From the NCBI GenBank assembly GCA_017311185.1, contig JAESUZ010001712.1, positions 2,294,001 through 2,358,000 of the forward strand: a stretch of DNA of 64,000 nucleotides. The letters are read 5' to 3'. Position numbers and translations under genes: made by a program. The notes below the pieces were generated by a model, which searched no databases, had not been told where the DNA came from, and worked only from the letters and a program-made list of their open reading frames with translations. The stretch comes from Proteles cristata cristata (taxonomy: Eukaryota > Chordata > Mammalia > Carnivora > Hyaenidae). Below, in pieces: positions 12,218-24,400 of this stretch (position 1 is its first letter; every line of letters begins with the position of its first letter).

Positions 12218-13977
12218 ATTTTATGTCCCTAGGCATTTAACTTGCATTTAAAATTTCATGGGAACATACCTGGATCCACTCATGAGGTCTAAACACTGTG
12301 TCTTGCATTCTAAGGTGGAGAAGTAATAAAATATTTGTTAAATGACACAATTTATTTAGTACTCAGTGGGAGAAAGTGGCTGTATTAGAAATGCAAAAGA
12401 TTGAACAATTAATGTACATTTAATTGTAGAGTTTATGAGGTTTTTGAAACCACTTTTACCTAAGCATGCTGTCTTTGCTCTAAGAACTAATCTTAAATTA
12501 GTTCATGATCTTAGGAAACATTCTTTTTTTATTGCTAGCTTTGTAATAAACTGTAGTGGGTAATTTACTTTGATAATTAAGAAGTGACCTCTAAGTTCTC
12601 TTCCTTGTATCATTAAGCTGATGTTAGTAGTGGTAAAAATATCAGTTTGAATTTGAAAAATATTAATAAGGAGAAGTTTTTGACATATATTAAACACTTA
12701 TTTTCATTAGTTCCTTTGCATTTTACCACATTTTATTCCCCTTTTTTGTATACACACATGGTTATCAGATTTGAGGCAGCTCTTAAGAATAAAAACAGCA
12801 AAACCTATTGAGATGTAAATAAGAGATAAACAAGACAGAGAGGCCTGAGTATGGGGATCACAAAGGCATATATACTTGCTGTTTGTGCTGGTCCTGTGCC
12901 TGGTTGCCTTCACATTTATTACTTAGCCTTTCTTTCTAATGTTTTGTGTTTCAGAGGAGGGTGAGTTGAGTAGGTAGGGTTTTTCAAGTTCCCAAATCAG
13001 CCAGCTTCTTCCTAGGTTGAGCCAGTGGGGGGCATTTGACCCGAGTTTGGAAAGTAGAACAAAGGGAAAGGCTAAGGTATTTTTCTCCCTCTCTGTCTGC
13101 TGCAGGTGGTATCTCTTTTGTAGCACCACCTTCTCCCAAGACTGCCGGCCTTGGCTTTGTTTTCCATTGGTGGTTTTCCTTGGACTTGGGCTCTGGTTAC
13201 ATAACTGCTTTCTCCCTCTGTTCTACGGGCCTTGGTATGAGAGTAGCTTTCTGCTATGCCTCACTGTCTCTGATTATGTTTAGTATAGTTAGAGCCTGTT
13301 TATACCCAATATCTTTAGTATATTTATTAGTATTATTACACTGAAATAATTGGGCTAGGTACTATTTTGATAGTTATCTATGTCTTTACGTGCTTTTGTC
13401 AGCTCATTCTTTTCTTTCTTTCCTCCCCCACTCCCCATCGCACAAACTATTTTATTTCTTCTTCCAGAATAGGGAAGCTTAAAGCAGAAATAGAACAACC
13501 TTAAAAGGCTTTATTTCCTAAATCTGATCCTTCATGTCAGTCTCAACAGTACCACCTACTAAACACATGAATCGGACATTCAGCAAGTGTTTATTTCAAA
13601 CATTTGTTCAGTGTCTACTGTGTGATAAAATATCAGAATGGTGAGCTGAGAGTAAAAGGATGGATATAATATGGTTGCCTTCAAGTTGCTTTTAGGGGTT
13701 CTGAACAGGGGCCCACGGTTAAGGAAAGAATTCATATTACCAACACCTTCAGTGATAGGGCTTTATGAAGTACTATGGACTCCCATATGATATAAATTCC
13801 TATAAATATGCAATCCCATAAGACATAAACATAAAATGATATTGTGAATTTAGAGAAAGGGAATTTTGGTATATTTGAAAGAATCCCAAGTTCAGGAAAC
13901 ATCAATTTAATTCTTGTTTGTCAACTAACTAATTTTATATCATGGAGCAAAGTAGTTTAAATCTGAAGGTTTTTTTA
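12218..13977. other. CCDC126 intron, mostly unassigned sequence
   Basis: No exon or clear repeat is seen. A 22-bp stretch at 13236-13257 recurs with one mismatch at 49147-49168, hinting at an old dispersed repeat around 13.2-13.3 kb. The open frames at 13.0-13.3 kb have no family resemblance. Confidence 0.45.
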
Positions 13978-14196
13978 AAACAATTTTTAAAATGTTTATT
14001 TTTGAGAGAGAGAGACAGAGAGACAGAGTGTGTGTGGGGTAGGGGCAGAGAGAGGGAGACCCAGAATCTGAAGCAGGCTCCAGGCTCTGAGCTGTCAACA
14101 CAGAGCCGCCCTATGTGAGGCTTGAACCCACAAACTGTGAGGTCATGACCTGAGCCAAAGTTGGATGCTTAATCGACTGAGCCACCCAGGCGCCCC
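13978..14196 (-). mobile_element. Feline SINE, minus
   Basis: Standard layout, with the head ending CCAGGCGCCCC. A 9-bp AAATCTGAA target copy lies on each side. Confidence 0.9.
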
Positions 14197-14216
14197 CAAA
14201 ATCTGAATTTTTAATA

Positions 14217-14440
14217 AATTTTTTTCTAAGTTTATTTATTTTGAGGTGAGGGGGAGGGAGAGAGCGCAAGTGAGCATGAGTAAGGTAGTGGCAGAGAGAG
14301 AGAGAGGGAGAGAATCCCAAGCAAGGTCCATAGCTGGCAGTGCAGAGCCCAACTTGGGGCTCCCTGTCTCATACCATGAGCCATGACCTGGGCCAAAATC
14401 AAGAGTCGGACACTTTATCAGCTGAGTCACCCAGGTGTCC
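14217..14440 (-). mobile_element. Feline SINE, minus
   Basis: Begins TTTTTTTCTAAGTTTATTTA and ends CACCCAGGTGTCCT. It lies 20 bp from the previous copy. Confidence 0.88.
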
Positions 14441-15269
14441 TGTGTAATGTTTTAATAAAACACTTGATTTTAGAGTATTTGAAAGGGTACATTTAACAAT
14501 TTAGGACATTGTTAAAATTACCATATAATTGTTTATTAGTCCCACCTTTTCCTTTAGTTGCTATTTAACCCTAATTCTAATCAATGACTAGGCTTACTTT
14601 TATAATTCATGTCACCCCTCAGCTTGGTGTCAAACATCCTGGGGCTTTAGCTTCATTTTATGTTAACATGCTGGTAGACCCCTCCACCCCCTACCCCACC
14701 CCATTCTATAATTTCTAGACTTTTCTGGCCTATGTTGCTACCTCTTCAAATATTGTACAGGAGATAACCTCCAGGGAAAAACCCTTTAGTCTTGTTGCTG
14801 AAGGATTTTTTAAAAATATTTAATTCTGTTCTATTTACCCAGTACTGTTATAACTCTTGATTGGAAGATCTTAATAAAGAAGGTCTCCTCTCTCCACTCT
14901 TTTATTTTGAAAATTTTCAATCTACAGGAAATTATGGAAAATCGTATAATAAACATCCTATATCTTTTGTCTATACTCACCATTTGCTTAAAACTCTTCT
15001 GCATTGGTTTTTATCTTCCCTTTTCTATACAAATGTATATGCTTTTTAGGGCACCATTTGAAAGTTTTATGTGTCACGACATTTCATTCCTAAATACTTC
15101 TTGTCACGGGAGTTTTCTTACACTTTTTTCCCTTGTACATTTGTGCCATAGTAGAATATTTAAGTTCTCATGATGAGTGATGCCAGAGATATACTTCTTG
15201 TAAAGTCTCATTCTTTCAAATAAAGTTTTCCTCTCGCTTTATATTACATTGTTTTTTTGTTTTATTTTT
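14441..15269. other. CCDC126 intron, unassigned
   Basis: AT-rich DNA with no exon or repeat that I can name. The open frames at 14.86-15.17 kb lack recognisable features. Confidence 0.45.
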
Positions 15270-16401
15270 TTAATAAGCATTTTCTGATCACCCTCTACTA
15301 CCACCACAACCACTACTCTCACTACTCCATTCTGATTTTTTTCACTTTTTAAACATTGTGGTAAAATATATATATCATAAAATTTGCTGTTTTAATCATT
15401 TTAAAGTGTACTGTTCAGTGGTGTTAATTCACAGTGTTGTACAACCATCACTGTTAACTTTCCAAAACTTGCATCACGCTAAACAAGAAACTGTAAACAT
15501 TAAGCAAGAACTTGCTGTTTCCTCATTTCACTGGCCCTTGGTAGTCTCTAATCTATTTTCTGTCTTTATGATTTTGTCTATTCTAAATAGTTCACATAAG
15601 TGGAACCATACAATATTCATCCCTTTCTTTGTCTGGCTTATTTCACTTTGTATAATGTCTTTATTTTTTATTTTTTTTTTTTTATTTTTTAAACATAGTT
15701 TATTGTCAAATTAGTTTCCACATAACACCCAGTGCTCATCCCCACAAGTGCCCTCCTCCATGCCCACCCCTCCTCCCCCCCACATCCACCAGTCCTCAGT
15801 TTTTGTCAGCATTCAAGAGTCTCTCATGGTTTGCCTCTCCCCCTTTCCCCCACCATTTCCGCCCTTCTTCTCTCTCTTGGTCCTCTGTTAAGCTCCTCCT
15901 TATCCTCCTATACGTGCACACATATGATATTTGTCTTTCTCTGCCTGACTTATTTCGCTCAGCATCACACCCTCAAGATCCATCCATGTGGCTACACATG
16001 GCCAGATTTCATTGTTTCTCATTGCCATGTAGTATGTATAATGTCTTTAAATTCATCCATGTTATAGCCTGTGTCAGAACATCATCCTTTTTGGCTAAAT
16101 AATATTCCATTGCATGTATATACCACATTTTGTCAATTTCTTCATCTCCTGATGGACACTTGGATTGTTTCCGCCTTGTGGTTATTGTGAATATTAGTGT
16201 ACAAGTATCTCTGAGTCTCTTTTCAGTTTGCGGAGGTATATGCATACCTAGGAGTGGAATTCCTGGGTCATGTGGTAATTTTATATTTAGCTTTTTGAAG
16301 AACTGCCAAACTGCTCTCTACAGTGGCTGACCATTTTATTATTTCCACCAGCAGTGTATGACGGTTCCAGTTTCTCCATATGCTTATCAATGCTTATTTT
16401 C
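15270..16401 (-). mobile_element. Old L1, minus, first part (3' end)
   Basis: Antisense L1 3'-end wording is present (AACATTGTGGTAAAATATA, GTACTGTTCAGTGGTG, ATATTCCATTGCATGTATAT, CCTAGGAGTGGAATTCCTGG). It breaks off at about 16400 after the text GGTTCCAGTTTCTCCATATG and resumes at about 18353. A young L1 also sits within it at 15664-16034. Confidence 0.85.
15664..16034 (-). mobile_element. Young 5'-truncated L1 insertion, minus
   Basis: A perfect 15-bp target duplication TGTATAATGTCTTTA occurs at 15649-15663 and 16035-16049. A T-run (the poly(A) tail on the minus strand) follows the left copy, then about 340 bases of L1 3' sequence. The same 3' end recurs at 50190-50540 with only a few differences, so both belong to one recent subfamily. 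Confidence 0.93.
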
Positions 16402-17397
16402 TTTCTATAACAAAAATTGTTTTTTATTGAATTATAATTAACATACCGTATTATGTTAGTTTCAAGGGTACAATATGATGGTTCAACAGTTTTGTATGTT
16501 TCTTAGTGCTCACCAAGATAAATGTACTCTTAATCCTCTTTTATCTTTTTTTTCTGTCTCCTCCCACCCCACCTCCCTTCTGGCAACAAACAATTCTCTG
16601 TATTTGTGAGTTGGCTTTTTTGTCTGTCTCTTTCTGTTTGTTTATTTGTTTCTTTACACATACGAGTGAAATCATATGGTATTTGTCTTTTTCTGTATGA
16701 CATATTTCATTTAGCATTATATTCTCTAGCTCCATCCATCTCATTGCAGATGTAGCAAGATTTCATTCTTTTTATGGCTGAGTAATTTTCCATTGTGTGT
16801 GTGCGTGTGTACACCTATATATACACTGCTTCTTCATCTATCACTGGACACTTGAGTTGCTTCCATGTCTTGGCTATTGTAAATAATGCTTCAGTAAACA
16901 TAGGTATGCATATATCTTTTCAGATTAGTGTTTTTGTTTTCTTAGGTAAATGCCCAGTAATAGAATTACTGGGTTATATGATAATTCTATTTTTAATGTT
17001 TTGAGGAACCTCCATACTGTTTTCCACAGTGACTGTGTCAATTTGCATTCCCACCATCAGTATATGAAGGTTTTCCTTTCTCCGCATCCTTGCCAACATT
17101 TGTCATTTCTTATTTTGATTTTAGTTATTTTGACAGGTGTAAGGTGGTATCTCATTGTAGTTTTTATTTGCATTTCCCTAATGATGAGTGATGTTGAGCA
17201 TCTTTTCCCATATCTGTTGGCCATCCATTATGTCTTCTTCGAAAAAATGTCTATAGAGGTCCTCTGCCCATTTTTAATTGTATTATTTGACTTTTTGGTG
17301 TTGAGTTGTAGAAGTTCTTTATATATTTTGGATATTCACTCCTTATCGGTTATATGATTTGCAGATCACTTCTCCCATCCAGCAGGGTTGCCTTTTT

Positions 17398-17660
17398 TTT
17401 TTTTTTTTAAGAATGCCTTTTTATTTTTTATTTATTTATTTTTTTAAAATTTTTAATGTTTTTTATTTATCTTTGAGAGATATAGAGAGCCAGAGCGTGA
17501 GGGGTGAAGGGCAGAGAGAGGGAGACACAGAATCTGAACCAGGCCCCAGGCTCTGAGCTGTCAGCACAGAGCCTGATGTGGGGCTCGAACCTGAGCCGAA
17601 GTCGGATTATGACCTGAGCCGAAGTCAGATGCTTAACCGACTGAGCCACCCAGGTGCCCC
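17398..17660 (-). mobile_element. Feline SINE, minus, in L1
   Basis: A perfect 17-bp target duplication starts AGCAGGGTTGCC at 17381 and 17662. The head carries a 23-bp-period duplication: ACCTGAGCCGAAGTC occurs at 17589-17603 and 17612-17626. Confidence 0.93.
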
Positions 17661-17786
17661 AAGCAGGGTTGCCTTTTTGTTTTGTCGGTGGATTCCTTCA
17701 CTGTGCAAAAGCTTTTTATTTTGGTGTAGTCCCAAAATACTTGCTTTTGTTTCCCTTGCCAGAGAAGACATATCTAGAAAACTGTT

Positions 17787-18016
17787 TCTTTAAAAAAATT
17801 TTTTTTAACTTTTTATTTTTTGAGAGACAGAATGACAGAGTATGAGCCGGTAGGGAGTAGGGGGTGAGAAGAGAGAGAGGGAGACACAGAATCTGAAGCA
17901 GGGTCCAGGCTCTGAGCTGTCAGCACTGATCCTGATGAGGGGCTCAAACCCACAGACGTGAGATTATGACTTGAGCCAAAGTTGGACACTTAACCGAATG
18001 AGCCAACTAAGTGCCC
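17787..18016 (-). mobile_element. Feline SINE, minus, in L1
   Basis: Flanked by CTAGAAAACTGTT and CTAGGAAACTGTT. The head ends ACTAAGTGCCCC. Confidence 0.9.
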
Positions 18017-18352
18017 CTAGGAAACTGTTATGGCCAATGTCAAAGAAATCATTGCTTATGTTTTCTTGTAGGAATTTTATGGCTTTAGATCTCACATTTA
18101 GGTCTTTAATCCATGTTACGTTTATTTTTGTGTCTGATGTAAGAAAAGCAGTCCAGTTTCATTCTTTTGCATGAAGCTATCCAGTTTTCCCAGCACCATT
18201 TGTTGAAGAAACTTTTTTCCTATTATGTATTCTTGCCTCCTTTATCATGGACTAATTGACCATATAAGCACAGGTTTATTTCTGGAGTGTCTATTCTGTT
18301 CCAGTGAGCCATATGTTTATTTTTGTGCCAGTATCATATTGTTTTTCCCTTT

Positions 18353-18745
18353 CTTTGATTATAGCCATCCTGAAGTGATAACTCATTGTGATGTTGAGTG
18401 TCTTTTCTTGTGCTTATTATCCATTTGCGTATCTTATTTGGGGAAATGTTTATTCAAGTCCTTTACTCATTTAAAAAATTGGGTTGTTTATCCTTTTGTG
18501 TTTAAGGACTCCTTATATGTTTTTCAGATTAAGCCCTTGTCAGATACATGACTTGCAAATATTATCTTCCATTCTGCCTGTTATTTTCACTTTCTGGATA
18601 ATAGTCTTTGGTACCCAAAAGTTTTAAATTTTGATAAAGTCCAATTTATCTGTTTTTTATTTTGCTTGTGCTATTTTTGATCTCTTAGTAACAGAACCAT
18701 CAGCCAATTTATCGATTTTTGTTAGATGATTGCTTCCCTGGTCAC
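18353..18745 (-). mobile_element. Old L1, minus, second part
   Basis: Continues the element broken at 16401. ATAGCCATCC, CTCATTGTGATGTTGAG and ATTGGGTTGTTTATCC follow in the order expected after the first part. The same L1 region occurs again inside the intervening copy at 17.1-17.3 kb, showing two distinct elements. Confidence 0.8.
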
Positions 18746-19503
18746 ATATTAGGGCTTGAGTTGATGTTTTGGCTTGGAATCAGCAAAAAATAACAATATT
18801 AGTTGCTACTTACCGAGTACTTCATATGTACTAGGTGCCTTTGGGAAACTTGAAAAAATAATTCTAAGGAAGAGTCATAATTTCATTCTTTCCAGGTAAA
18901 TTCTAATGACACTTCTTAACCTCTCAAAGAGATATAAACTTCCCTATTTATAAGAAATTTAAGTCAGAACTATTGCTATTATCTCTACTGTACTAATCAG
19001 TTTCCTGGCATCTTCCCCAATCCTAGGCTTCCCTCCTCATTTCACACTTCAGCCTCTGGAGAATCCAGAGCCTTGTTTTTGCATTTCATTGAATTTCTTA
19101 CCTAGGTTTTTTGTTGTTGTTGTTGTTGTTTTTACCTTACCTGACTAGTCCACAGTCATCTTTATAAACTGCTTAAGAAACTCAAGGTAAATGGGGTTCC
19201 TTACAGAGGGAATACAGTTTTGACCAGACTTTAAATGTGTTTTATTTTACTAGAAGGTGAGAGTTTCCCTCACATATATAACTCTCAGATTCCTTTAGGA
19301 AGGTCTCTATATGGTGCTATTGATTCAATTAGGCTTTTTCTATCTGTGGTACGAGTACTTTCTCTCTAGTATATTTTCTCTCTGATGATTTCATCTCTGA
19401 TGACTCAGTAATGTTTCCCAATCCCCCCTCTCAAACCAGGAAAATACAAATGTTAAGTGCTCTGTCAATGTTTAATACAGTTTATTCTGATTTTTCCCCC
19501 TAG
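18746..19503. other. CCDC126 intron end, mostly unique
   Basis: A GTT-rich run at about 19111-19130 and a weak MIR-like phrase (CTTACCGAGTACTTCATATG) near 18810. Otherwise nothing is recognisable before the splice acceptor. Confidence 0.5.
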
Positions 19504-19688
19504 CGGATCTAAAGAGAACAATTGCTGTCCTTTTAGATGACATTTTACAACGCTTGGTAAAGCTGGAGAACAAAGTCGACTATATTGTTGTCAACGGCTC
19601 GGCAACCAACACTACCAATGGCACTAGTGGGAACCTGGTGCCCGTAACCACAAATAAAAGGGTAAATGCGTCAGGCAGCATTAGATAG
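19504..19688 (+). CDS. CCDC126: CCDC126 terminal coding exon (C-terminal 60 residues)
   Basis: Coiled-coil domain-containing protein 126 is a small secretory-pathway protein of about 140 residues. Its single domain is shared with the stem region of the MGAT5 N-acetylglucosaminyltransferases (family knowledge); its own role is poorly known. A pyrimidine-rich tract and AG at 19502-19503 form the acceptor. The exon enters in phase 1, with the first Ala codon completed by an upstream G. It then encodes [20 protein letters not shown], continues through [12 protein letters not shown], and ends in GSIR plus TAG at 19686-19688. The first part has the leucine/valine spacing of a short coiled coil. The tail carries four N-glycosylation sequons (NGS, NTT, NGT, NAS). 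It agrees almost residue for residue with the human C terminus as I remember it. The earlier coding exons, including the signal anchor, were not found in 1-19503 and should lie upstream of the window. Confidence 0.95.
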
Positions 19689-19784
19689 CAGTTGAAGATC
19701 ACCTCGTGCTGCTACATCCTCCATGGATCATATCCTATGGCAGAAAGCTTTTCAGTTGCTGGCTAGGATAGAATAATACTGTAC

Positions 19785-19790
19785 AATAAA
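19785..19790 (+). promoter_or_regulatory. CCDC126: Possible proximal poly(A) signal of CCDC126
   Basis: Canonical AATAAA 97 bases after the stop codon. Its downstream region is less GT-rich than that of the distal signal, so use is uncertain. Confidence 0.35.
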
Positions 19791-21253
19791 AGCCCTACAC
19801 ATTTCTGAGGAATATGCTGGATTCACAGAACTCTAATTCTGTATATAAATTTTAAAAGTTATTAGTTTGCTTTCAGGCAAGTCTCTTCAAATGCTGTACT
19901 ATATCCTTAAAGGGAATTTGGTAACATGGTTGATGTAGTAAGCAGGTAGGTGATCTTTGTATAAATCTTCTGTGTTTGAGATGGAGGTAAAACAAAAACA
20001 CTGAAAGACATGGGTTCATTTCTATAAAATATTTATTTAAATATGTTACATGTTTTTTAGAGGATATTGTTACTGAATCATTTCGTCATTTGTTCTCAAT
20101 AGGTTTAACTGTTAGACTAATACTATTAGAAAATGTGCTTACTTCCAGTACTATATTTTGTTACTCAGATTATGAGCAGAGAAAGGAAGTATAATGTTGA
20201 AAATAGTGTTTTGAAATCATGACCCAAAGAATGTCTTCATTTGCACTATCCTTCAGAATAACTGGAGGTTAATCATTGTATATTTTGAAAAATTACATTT
20301 GTAAAGTTATAATCTTGATATGGTTAGTAGCCATTGTCCATAACCTATTCTAAACATTGAGATAACATAAAAACAGGAATCTCTAATCTCATACATAACA
20401 TTTTCTTATACTTTGAAGAATAAAAGATATTTTTATGATGAGATTAAAATTAAGTAAAGTATTAATTCATGATTTTTCACATACATAAATATTAATTTAA
20501 AAGTTTAACCCTTTGAGTGTCTGTGCTGTTGAAAGCACATTATTTCCATATTTGGGTAAGGTTTGCTTTTGTTATGTTGGCAGTGGAAGGGGAGACCAAT
20601 ATATTTGTGAGACTGGGATGCTTAAGGTCTTTAGCTAGGTGTATATAATAAAGGTATTTTGTGCTGCATTAAACTTCTTGGAAAATGTTAACATTATGTA
20701 AGAGTATCTGGCTTAATGAAATTGTAGATTTGTGTAACAGATATATTAGGTATTCATTTTATATAATGACCACTTAAAAACAAGAGCGTTTAATTAAGTT
20801 ATGAAGATTGACTCTCTTTTCAGGAAAACAGCTATTGTATATAGCACAAGAGATCCTAATCTTCGATAATTTCCGTATAGAGCAAAGTACACCTTTATTT
20901 AAATTTCCCTTGTAGCAAATTTAATTGCCATATGGTGCCCTATATTTCATAGTATTTATTCTCTATAATAACTGCTTAAGTGCAGCTAGCTTTTAGACTT
21001 TGGCTATATTGAATTTAGTTTTAGATATTGTATTGTTCATTATTATAATATGTTACCACACATTGTAGCAATAATTATAATGCTTTATTAAAATAAGTAT
21101 GAGAAAATATTGTTTCATGAAAGGTAGCTTTCTAAACTCTTTTCCGTATACTTTATGTGAAGAAATTAATTACATACCATTGCCAGGTGAAGTTGGGAAT
21201 AATTGTTCAGTCTTATTAGATGTAGACATTTTCGTTTTTGTTTTCAGGGATGA

Positions 21254-21259
21254 AATAAA
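21254..21259 (+). promoter_or_regulatory. CCDC126: Probable distal poly(A) signal of CCDC126
   Basis: Canonical AATAAA with a T-rich and GT-rich downstream region at about 21281-21317. It sits at the end of the repeat-free block following the stop codon. Confidence 0.6.
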
Positions 21260-22329
21260 ATATATTATTTGTACTTACAAAGTGTTATAAGTTTTTTCCT
21301 TTGGTGGTGGTTTGCATTAAAAAGGTGGTAAATAATTGAAAGGAATCTTAGTTTTGGGTTTTGTTTTATCAACTGCAGATACCTTTTTCACAAAAAAAAA
21401 CAATCTTTGTTCATGGTAGAAGACTGAGCTCAGGATTTGATGGGAGTAAGTCTGAGGGTTATGATTGGAGGTGGTTCCTAGGTTTGTACCCTCAAGTGGA
21501 AGTTTACTGTTGAGTTTTAAAAATCACACTGTAGTATTTCTATCTTCAATTTATCTTAATTAATCAGGACATAAACACAAAGGGCATCGCTAAACATATT
21601 AAAACTTTCATATTTATTTCAGAGTAACTTTGGGTTATTTCAGAATGTCTTTAAGCAATATACTGCCAAAAAGCAATTTAAACATTATTTCACATAGTTG
21701 ATGATAACTTGGGTCTCATTTGTCTTCAAGAAGTACTTAGGACCTTGACTGTGGAGTTGGGTAGACTATAGAGGCTCAGGTCTACCTTTTTAGTGATACC
21801 ATGTTCTTTATTTAAATTTATAGAATCTGCCTCATCTTATTTAATTCTGTCTCAGAAGGCTAAAGTGTTAGTGTACATAGGAACCTCCAATTTAGACATT
21901 TGGTTTAATTGCAAACAATGTCCTGTTTTTTACTACTTTCTGCTGAATAACTATTGATGTAGTTATATTGTTATCTTTTTTTTTTAGAGAAATGCTTACC
22001 TGAAAAGAGGACATGATATAGTGAAAGAGACAGTGAATAAGTGAATGAGTTAATTGAAGCCAATTTTTAAATAATTGAAAGCCCTGAATGATTCTTAGCT
22101 TTTGGTTGGGGGCATAGTAGCATTCATCTTTTGAGAGAGCTCAAGGGCTAGAGAGAAGAAAAGGAAATGAATATGAAAATAAGAATAAATATAGAAAAAC
22201 AAAATGGGGACAAATCTGAAATTTTTTTACCTATAGATAACTGCTATTGACATTTTAGCATATATATGTGAATCTGATCTCCCCTGCCCACACTCTCTAT
22301 TGTTGCTGCTTAAAATAAAATCCAGTGTT

Positions 22330-22806
22330 CTCGTTGTGGCCTCAAAAGCCTTAATTTGCTCCTGTCTGCCTTCTAACTTCATCTCTAACTACCCTCATCC
22401 TTCTTAATTCCTCTTTGGCCATATTGACTTTCTCTTCCTGGGACTTTCTCTTCCATTCTTTTACCCCAGCAACTTCAAATTTGGTATTCCTCTTTTTGCT
22501 CCCCTTCCCATCCACCTGCAAATTCTCAGATGTTGGCTCAAATGTGACTTCTTAGGGAAGTTGTCTCTGACCACCTAGCTAATTAACATGCCTCTACCAC
22601 TCTTCTTACCCTTTTTACTTTTCATCATAGTTGTGATATACCTAACATTAAATTACATATTAATATAGTGTGGTTTTTTTCTGTTGCTTCTTAGATTCTA
22701 GGCTCTGTGAAGACTAGAACTTCCTTCTGGTCACTGATATAAATAATCTGGGCACATGTGACTGTGTCTGACACATAATAGGTGCCTGATAAATATTTGG
22801 TAAAAC
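22330..22806 (+). mobile_element. L2 3' end, plus
   Basis: Contains L2-like text in order: TGTGACTTCTTAGGGAAGTT, CTCTGACCACCTAG, CATCATAGTTGTGATA, GGCTCTGTGAAGACTAG, and the end ATAATAGGTGCCTGATAAAT. Confidence 0.75.
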
Positions 22807-24146
22807 TAGTTACTAAGCCAGTCTATACATTTTTCTTTGTATATCTATACCTTTATATTTTTAAAAATTATACCGCACATTGTATTCTTTTTATATAATG
22901 TATGAACTTCTTTCCAAGTCAGTGAGTATATAACTTTCATGGCTATTCTACTTTGTGGCTATATCACCATTGATATCTTTCAGTCAATTATTAGACATTT
23001 TGGTTGCAAATAAAAGATTTAGACTTAGGTATGGGACAAGTCTAAAGCTTTCCATTACTCCATGCTGTCATTATTTTAGGTACTAGTGGGTAACCCAGTA
23101 AAATGTGATTAGTAGCCATTTGGGGGAGACAAAGTGATAAAATATCTCCTTTTGCATAGAATTACAAGGACAGAAAATCCAAAATGGGTGATCATCCTCA
23201 GACCTTGTTTTATGGCATAAACAGGAGGCTAGAAGCATTTTGCAGGCTAGGAGAAAGACTGGGAATAAAATGTAGAGTGGCTAAGCCATAATGGGGTTAG
23301 AGAGCTGGGAGGGGATTGGTTAATGGTCAGACTTGTGCTTAATCAGATCAAGTCTGTCATTTTGCACCTTTTGGCTTAAAATAAATCAATAATATTAGCC
23401 TGTATTTAAGTAAGGAAGTTAGGCTCTGAAGATTTTTTTTGTTAATGTTTTTTTTCAATTTCACCAGTGACAGTATCTTTCAAATATATTTCCAGAATGA
23501 CTTTAGGACCTCCTTTGAGTCCTTAGGTCAATGATAACTTCACTTTGCTTCTAATTGTTGATTGGCAGCATCATTCATTTGAATAAATCATTTTTCATTC
23601 AACTTTCTCAGGTGATTAATTCATCCACCCTTCCACCCTTTCTTTAATATTTACCAATTTTTCACACAAAGAAACAATGATTGGGAGGAGTCTTTTTAGG
23701 TGGGAGAGTGTCATGGTAGATATGGTATCAAGGCTTGAGGGAATAAAACATTTCGAGCTGCTGATGTTTGGCAATTTCCATATAGCATTAGGTTATATTC
23801 AGTTTTGAGATAAATATGGGTTTTTTTGGTTTGCTTGTTTGTTTCTCATCTTCATGAGTTTGAAAAGGTGAGAAACAATTCCCTTTTATTCTTTTTCTTT
23901 GAATCTGAATTAGGAGTTTCATTTCAAAAGCCTTGAGTGGATGATTAAAGCAGGAAGGTACAGAAAGAGGACCTCTGTCCTCTGTCAGGTAAGGGCCATT
24001 GGTCTGCCTCCTGGTGGAATCCCTACACATCCTATATTAAGACTATTCAAAACTGGAATGTGCTTCAGGAGGAAAGATTTAGAGCAGGAAGGATTCGGAA
24101 GATTTGTTTTTAATCATGCTTCTCATTCATTGGGATTGCTGTGGTA
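22807..24146. other. Downstream of CCDC126, unassigned, SINE-free
   Basis: No gene. The stretch 23851-23940 is similar to 27766-27853, see findings. Together with 18018-24696 it forms the longest SINE-free interval in the window. Confidence 0.5.
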
Positions 24147-24400
24147 ATAACAGTTATTGAGCATCCACAAAGGGCTGTGGCCTGATCTGTGTTCTCCATG
24201 TACAATATCATGTTTAATCTTCAAAAGAACTTTGTGAGGTTCTGTCACCCCCATTTTCTAGATAAGGGACATGGTGCAGAGAAACTGAATATGGGAGCTC
24301 TGGTCACAGAACTTATAGACCACACAGCAGAGACTTCAAACCCAGAAAGGGCTATCTCCAGAGTGTGTGCTCTTGGCCACCATGTCTTACCCTCTGTTCT
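24147..24400 (+). mobile_element. MIR, plus
   Basis: MIR-like order: CAGTTATTGAGCATCC, then TTTAATCTTCAAAAGAAC, CCCCATTTTCTAGATAAGG, AGAGAAACTGAAT, CACACAGCAGAGACTTCAAA. Confidence 0.75.

Larger units (their letters stand above)
16402..18352 (-). mobile_element. Second L1, minus, inserted into the older L1
   Basis: It begins with the 3'-end text TTTTTTATTGAATTATAATT and runs through antisense ORF2 (CCAGTAATAGAATTACTGGG, CAGGTGTAAGGTGGTATCTC, GTTTTCCCAGCACCATTTG). It stops at about 18352, where the older L1 continues. Two SINEs interrupt it. The flanks share only a short TTTCTTT. Confidence 0.85.
19689..21275 (+). other. CCDC126: CCDC126 3' untranslated region (inferred extent)
   Basis: The 1.6 kb after the CCDC126 stop is AT-rich and contains no SINE or L1, unlike nearly everything around it. 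AATAAA hexamers occur at 19785-19790, 20419-20424 and 21254-21259. The last is the best candidate for the main end, because it is followed about 25 bases later by a T/GT-rich stretch ending in repeated GGTGGT, the usual downstream element. The first could give a short isoform. The cleavage point near 21275 is inferred. Confidence 0.65.

Noticed and set aside
15358..18551. Long plus-strand open frames up to 135 codons, rich in Phe, Leu and Ile, resembling membrane proteins
   Set aside because: They are the antisense of L1 ORF2 and 3' UTR. Reversed A-rich L1 sequence gives T-rich hydrophobic translations.
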